8,353 nucleotides of DNA from Sphingomonadales bacterium (GTDB lineage Bacteria; Pseudomonadota; Alphaproteobacteria; Sphingomonadales; Sphingomonadaceae), in assembly GCA_004292705.1 (NCBI GenBank), contig RDXA01000426.1, positions 1 through 8,353 of the forward strand, in the 5' to 3' direction. Of the stretch, positions 5,062 to 8,353 are shown piece by piece. The position numbers were made by a program, and so were the translations under genes. How positions within the stretch are numbered: position 1 is the stretch's first letter; each line of letters begins with the position of its first letter. The notes beneath the pieces were generated by a model. That model was not told the origin of the DNA. It saw only the letters and a list, made by a program, of their open reading frames with translations, and did no database searches.

Positions 5062-7054
5062 CGATCAAATCCCGATCGACATCGCCCGCGCGGTTCTGGA
5101 TGAAGTTGAACCGGTGTTCGGGGTTGCGGCCCATCAGCTCGTCGACAAGGCGCGCCACGCCCGCGCGATCCTCGAACTCCTGCGGCAGGGTGATACGGAT
5201 GAGACCGCGCGTTTCGGGCGCCATTGTGGTCTCGCGCAATTGCTGCGGGTTCATTTCGCCGAGGCCCTTGAAGCGGCTGACTTCGACCTTCTTGCCCTTG
5301 AACACCGTCGCTTCCAGCTCGGCGCGGTGGGCATCGTCGCGGGCGTAGCGGCTCTCCTTGCCTGCGGTGAGGCGGTAAAGCGGGGGCTGGGCGAGGAACA
5401 GGTGCCCGCGTTTGACGATGTCGGGCATTTCCTGAAAGAAGAAGGTCATCAGCAGCGTGGCAATATGCGCGCCATCGACGTCGGCGTCGGTCATGATGAT
5501 GATGCGGTCATAGCGCAGATTGTCGGCGTTGCAGTCCTTGCGCGTCCCACAGCCCAGCGCCAGCGCCAGATCGGCGATTTCGCTGTTGGCGCGGATCTTG
5601 TCGGCGGTAGCGCTGGCGACATTGAGGATCTTGCCGCGGATCGGCAGGATCGCTTGGCTTTTGCGATCCCGCGCCTGCTTGGCGCTGCCGCCCGCCGAGT
5701 CCCCTTCGACAATGAACAGCTCGGTCTCGCGCCCGCCTTCGCCAGAACAATCGGTGAGCTTGCCGGGCAGGCGCAGCTTCTTGGCATTGGTGGCGGTCTT
5801 GCGCTTGATCTCGCGTTCCTGCTTGCGCTTGAGGCGCTCATCCATGCGCTCCATCACCTCGCCGAGCAGCGCCTTGCCGCGCTCCATATTGTCGGTGAGG
5901 AAGTGGTCGAAATGGTCGCGCACCGCGTTCTCGACCAGACGCGCGGCCTCGGGCGAGGTCAGGCGGTCCTTGGTCTGCGACTGGAACTGCGGATCGCGGA
6001 TGAAGACAGAGAGCATCACCTCGGCCCCGGTCATCACGTCATCGGCGGTGATGTCCTTCGCCTTCTTCGCGCCCACCAATTCGCCAAAGGCGCGCAGGCC
6101 CCGGGTCAGTGCGGTGCGCAGACCCTGTTCATGGGTGCCGCCATCGGGGGTGGGCACGGTGTTGCAGTACCAGCTGGTTGAGCCATCCGAATAGAGCGGC
6201 CAGGCAATCGCCCATTCGGCGCGGCCCTGACCCATACCATCGGCGAGCGGGAAGTCCTGCGAACCGGTGAAGGGCTGGGCGGTCACGCATTCGCGCGCGC
6301 CGACCTGTTCGGCGAGGTGATCGGCCAGCCCGCCGGGGAACTTGAATACTGCCTCGGTCGGCACATCCTCGCTTGCGAGGCTGGACGCGCATTTCCAGCG
6401 GATTTCGACGCCGGCGAACAGATAGGCCTTGGAGCGCGCGAGCTTGAAGAGCCGCTTGGGGTTGAAGCTGCGGTCGCCGAAGATCTCGGGATCGGGGACG
6501 AAGCTGACTGTGGTGCCGCGCCGGTTCGGCGTCGCGCCGAGGTTCTGGATTGCGCCTTGTGTGACCCCGCGAGAAAACTCCTGCGCGTAAAGCTGCCGGT
6601 CACGCGCCACCTCGACACGGGTGTGGACCGACAATGCGTTGACCACGCTCACACCGACCCCGTGCAGACCGCCGCTGGTGGCATAGGCTTTCCCCGAGAA
6701 CTTTCCCCCGGAGTGGAGGGTGGAAAGGATCACTTCCAGCGTCGACTTGCCCGGAAACTTGGGGTGCTCGTCAACCGGAATGCCGCGCCCGTTGTCGGCG
6801 ATGATCAGGCGATTGCCTTCTTCGAGCCGCATCTCGATCCGCGTCGCATGGCCCGCGACCGCCTCGTCCATGGCGTTGTCGAGCACTTCGGCGGCGAGGT
6901 GGTGGTAGGCGCGATCATCGGTCCCGCCGATATACATTCCCGGGCGCCGACGAACGGGTTCCAGCCCCTCCAGCACCTCGATGGCGGAGGCGTTGTAATC
7001 GCCGCTTGATGTGGGCGTGTTGGCGAAAAGGTCATCGGGGGTGGGGTCAGCCAT
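5054..7054 (-). CDS. parE: DNA topoisomerase IV subunit B
   Basis: A 666-residue ATPase/TOPRIM subunit that, with ParC, decatenates replicated chromosomes. The GHKL ATPase shows N60 in EVLDNAMDEAV, DNGRGIPV (87-94), the GGLHGVGVSVVNALS lid (128-142) and the QTK loop (360-362). The TOPRIM domain has EGDSAGG (450-456, E450), the DADVD metal site (523-527) and KGLGEMNPQQLRETTM (596-611). I call ParE rather than GyrB because of its length, the N-terminus SSGDYNASAIEVLEGLEPVR, ARDRKSQAILPIRGKILNVA after the TOPRIM acid, and the HRFNFIQ end. ATG 7054 has no Shine-Dalgarno sequence, and a candidate promoter lies immediately upstream. The gene follows the PBP activator stop by 57 bases. It is the fluoroquinolone/novobiocin target family; resistance was not assessed. 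Confidence 0.96.
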   Translation of the reverse strand: MADPTPDDLFANTPTSSGDYNASAIEVLEGLEPVRRRPGMYIGGTDDRAYHHLAAEVLDNAMDEAVAGHATRIEMRLEEGNRLIIADNGRGIPVDEHPKFPGKSTLEVILSTLHSGGKFSGKAYATSGGLHGVGVSVVNALSVHTRVEVARDRQLYAQEFSRGVTQGAIQNLGATPNRRGTTVSFVPDPEIFGDRSFNPKRLFKLARSKAYLFAGVEIRWKCASSLASEDVPTEAVFKFPGGLADHLAEQVGARECVTAQPFTGSQDFPLADGMGQGRAEWAIAWPLYSDGSTSWYCNTVPTPDGGTHEQGLRTALTRGLRAFGELVGAKKAKDITADDVMTGAEVMLSVFIRDPQFQSQTKDRLTSPEAARLVENAVRDHFDHFLTDNMERGKALLGEVMERMDERLKRKQEREIKRKTATNAKKLRLPGKLTDCSGEGGRETELFIVEGDSAGGSAKQARDRKSQAILPIRGKILNVASATADKIRANSEIADLALALGCGTRKDCNADNLRYDRIIIMTDADVDGAHIATLLMTFFFQEMPDIVKRGHLFLAQPPLYRLTAGKESRYARDDAHRAELEATVFKGKKVEVSRFKGLGEMNPQQLRETTMAPETRGLIRITLPQEFEDRAGVARLVDELMGRNPEHRFNFIQNRAGDVDRDLIDA

Positions 7055-7060
7055 ATGGTT

Positions 7061-7090
7061 GGTATAGGCCCGCCCGCCGCTGCCTCACAA
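7061..7090 (-). promoter_or_regulatory. Candidate sigma-70 promoter directly upstream of parE
   Basis: On the minus strand, TTGTGA (7090-7085) and TATACC (7066-7061) are separated by 18 bases. Each hexamer matches consensus at 4 of 6 positions. The last base of the -10 is followed by AACCAT and then the parE ATG at 7054, so transcription would begin at or within a base or two of the A of the start codon. This fits the missing ribosome site. The match is modest and could be chance. Confidence 0.4.
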
Positions 7091-7111
7091 GCCACTCGCC
7101 CGAGGTTTTGC

Positions 7112-8320
7112 TCAGCGACCAAAACCGGTCGGGGCCGGGTCGATGGGCACGACGTCGCCGCGCTTGACCTCCCTGATCTCGAGCGCGCGCTCAACCACCC
7201 CGTCGCGGCCGAAGCGGAATGCACCATCGACCCCGAGAAAACCGCCCTTGTCGTAAAGCTGGCCCTTGGGGAAAGGTGTCCCCACTCGCCAGTCGCGCGC
7301 CACCCTCAGGGTCAGCAATACAGCGTCGTAGCCCAGCGTCGCCACGCGATAGGGCTGCGCACCAAAGCGCGCGGCGTAGCTATCGGCGAAGCGCTTGTAA
7401 CGCTGATCGGAAACCGCCGCAAACAGCGCGCCCTCCAGTGCCGGCGTACGGACGAGGGCTGCCTCCCCGCTCCACAATTCGGTGCCGAGAATACGAACGC
7501 GGGTGCGCTGGCCGCGCTGCAATTCCCCTGCCGCGTCGACTCCGAGCCGGGCGCTGTCGGCAATCAACACAGTGTCGAACCCGCCGGCCGCGCGCAGCCG
7601 CGCAGCAGCACTGACGATCGAGGTATTGGCGCGCGCGTAGCCCTCTCTGCGGAGGAGCGAACCGCCATAGTCGCGTAGCGCGCTTTCCAGCGCCGAGAGC
7701 GCCCGGGAACCATAGTCACCCTCGGGAACGAGCACCGCAAACCGGGTCGCTCCGCGCCCGCGTGCGAACTGTACCGACCGGCGGATCGATTGCTCGGGCA
7801 GATGGCCGATCACAAACACATCGGGGCTGGCGGCCCGTGAATCATTGGCGAAGGCGATCACGGGCACGCCAGCGGGACGGGCGGCAGCCTGCACGGCGGG
7901 CACGGCGTCGGCGGTCAACGGGCCGAGGATCAGCTTGTTGCCATCAGCAATCGCCTTGTTCGCCGCCACTTGCGTGCCCTGCGAGGTGTCATAAGTGGTG
8001 ATGCGCAGATTGTCGGCCCCGGTATCGAGCAGCGCCATAGTCGTGGCGTTTGCGATCGCCTGCCCGACCGGCGCGGTATCGCCGCTCATCGGCACCAGAA
8101 GCGCGATGCGGTGACGGCCGGTATCGGTTGGCAAGGCTGTTGCTGATGGCTCGGGCGCAGGGGCAGGGAGCGGCGCCGTGCTCGCCACATCCGTTTTTGG
8201 AATGACCTGGCATCCAGCTGCGAGCAGCGCCGCGCCTGCCAGCGCCACGTTACGTCCGGTAAGCTGCCGCGCCGTGCGGGCAAACCATGCGGCCCAAACC
8301 GGCCTGTCCCAAAGCTTCAT
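7112..8320 (-). CDS. Penicillin-binding protein activator lipoprotein, LpoA-like (type 1 periplasmic-binding fold)
   Basis: A 402-residue lipoprotein. The N-terminus has a long, Trp/Arg-containing n-region, then ALAGAALLAAGC with the lipidated cysteine at C37. A Pro/Ala-rich tether (about 42-65) leads into a type 1 periplasmic-binding fold starting HRIALLVPMSGD (70-81), with LILGPLTADAV (130-140) and GVPVIAFANDS (151-161) marking its first lobe, continuing to about residue 395. This matches the penicillin-binding protein activator family, whose E. coli member LpoA stimulates PBP1a from the outer membrane. E. coli LpoA is about 680 residues with an N-terminal TPR domain; that half is missing here, as is usual in alphaproteobacteria. 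ATG 8320 has GAGGGG 9 bases upstream. An amino-acid-type solute-binding protein is the alternative, but the lipoprotein form and absence of transporter genes argue against it. Confidence 0.85.
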   Translation of the reverse strand: MKLWDRPVWAAWFARTARQLTGRNVALAGAALLAAGCQVIPKTDVASTAPLPAPAPEPSATALPTDTGRHRIALLVPMSGDTAPVGQAIANATTMALLDTGADNLRITTYDTSQGTQVAANKAIADGNKLILGPLTADAVPAVQAAARPAGVPVIAFANDSRAASPDVFVIGHLPEQSIRRSVQFARGRGATRFAVLVPEGDYGSRALSALESALRDYGGSLLRREGYARANTSIVSAAARLRAAGGFDTVLIADSARLGVDAAGELQRGQRTRVRILGTELWSGEAALVRTPALEGALFAAVSDQRYKRFADSYAARFGAQPYRVATLGYDAVLLTLRVARDWRVGTPFPKGQLYDKGGFLGVDGAFRFGRDGVVERALEIREVKRGDVVPIDPAPTGFGR

Positions 8321-8353
8321 TCTTGCCGACCCCTCAGTCGTGCTCCATGGACG

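Noticed and set aside
5114..6181. 355-residue open frame on the plus strand opposite parE
   Set aside because: It lies wholly inside the parE coding region, which has complete motifs on the other strand. Long antisense frames are expected in GC-rich genes, and the translation shows no recognisable domain.
5054..7054. gyrB instead of parE
   Set aside because: The length of 666 residues, the N-terminal EVLEGLEPVRRRPGMYIGG and the ARDRKSQAILPIRGKILN segment all point to ParE.
7055..7678. 207-residue open frame on the plus strand opposite the lipoprotein gene
   Set aside because: It mirrors the lipoprotein frame, has no domain or ribosome site, and would begin inside the parE promoter region.

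Overview
The window looks like chromosomal DNA of a GC-rich alphaproteobacterium. The protein sequences, above all ParE, the lipoprotein and the soluble chemoreceptor, resemble those of Sphingomonadales (Erythrobacter/Porphyrobacter/Sphingomonas relatives). That placement is by recognition only; no search was run. No mobile element, tRNA, rRNA or CRISPR array is visible, and nearly all of the window is coding.

Layout from left to right. Bases 1-210 (minus strand) hold the N-terminal 70 codons of a CoxE-like von Willebrand factor A (VWA) protein that runs off the left edge. A 134-base divergent spacer carries a CtrA-like TTAACCAT element. Next comes a soluble methyl-accepting chemotaxis protein on the plus strand (345-1745), whose sensor-like domain lies after the signalling domain. 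An 81-base spacer contains a perfect 10-bp inverted repeat that runs into the ribosome binding site of the next gene. That gene is a secreted L,D-transpeptidase with a SPOR-like C-terminus (1827-2819, plus). It converges, with a single base between stop codons, on a MoxR-family AAA+ ATPase (3681-2821, minus). The remaining genes are also on the minus strand: a secreted class A beta-lactamase-fold serine hydrolase of the clavam ORF12-like type (5061-3763), topoisomerase IV subunit B parE (7054-5054), and an LpoA-like penicillin-binding protein activator lipoprotein (8320-7112).

In transcription order the minus strand reads PBP activator, parE, serine hydrolase, moxR, then (after the two opposing genes) the VWA gene. 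The serine hydrolase start overlaps the parE stop by 8 bases, so those two are probably translationally coupled. parE has no Shine-Dalgarno sequence and a plausible promoter ending 6 bases before its ATG, so part of its message may be leaderless. MoxR ATPases and CoxE-like VWA proteins normally work as a pair. Here the two plus-strand genes sit between them.

Three of the seven genes concern peptidoglycan or carry a penicillin-recognition fold (PBP activator, serine hydrolase, L,D-transpeptidase), and they flank a chromosome-decatenation gene. I see no complete novel defence or mobile system. The most unusual items are the hairpin over the transpeptidase start, the candidate leaderless parE, the parE/serine hydrolase overlap, the split MoxR-VWA pair and the inverted domain order of the chemoreceptor.
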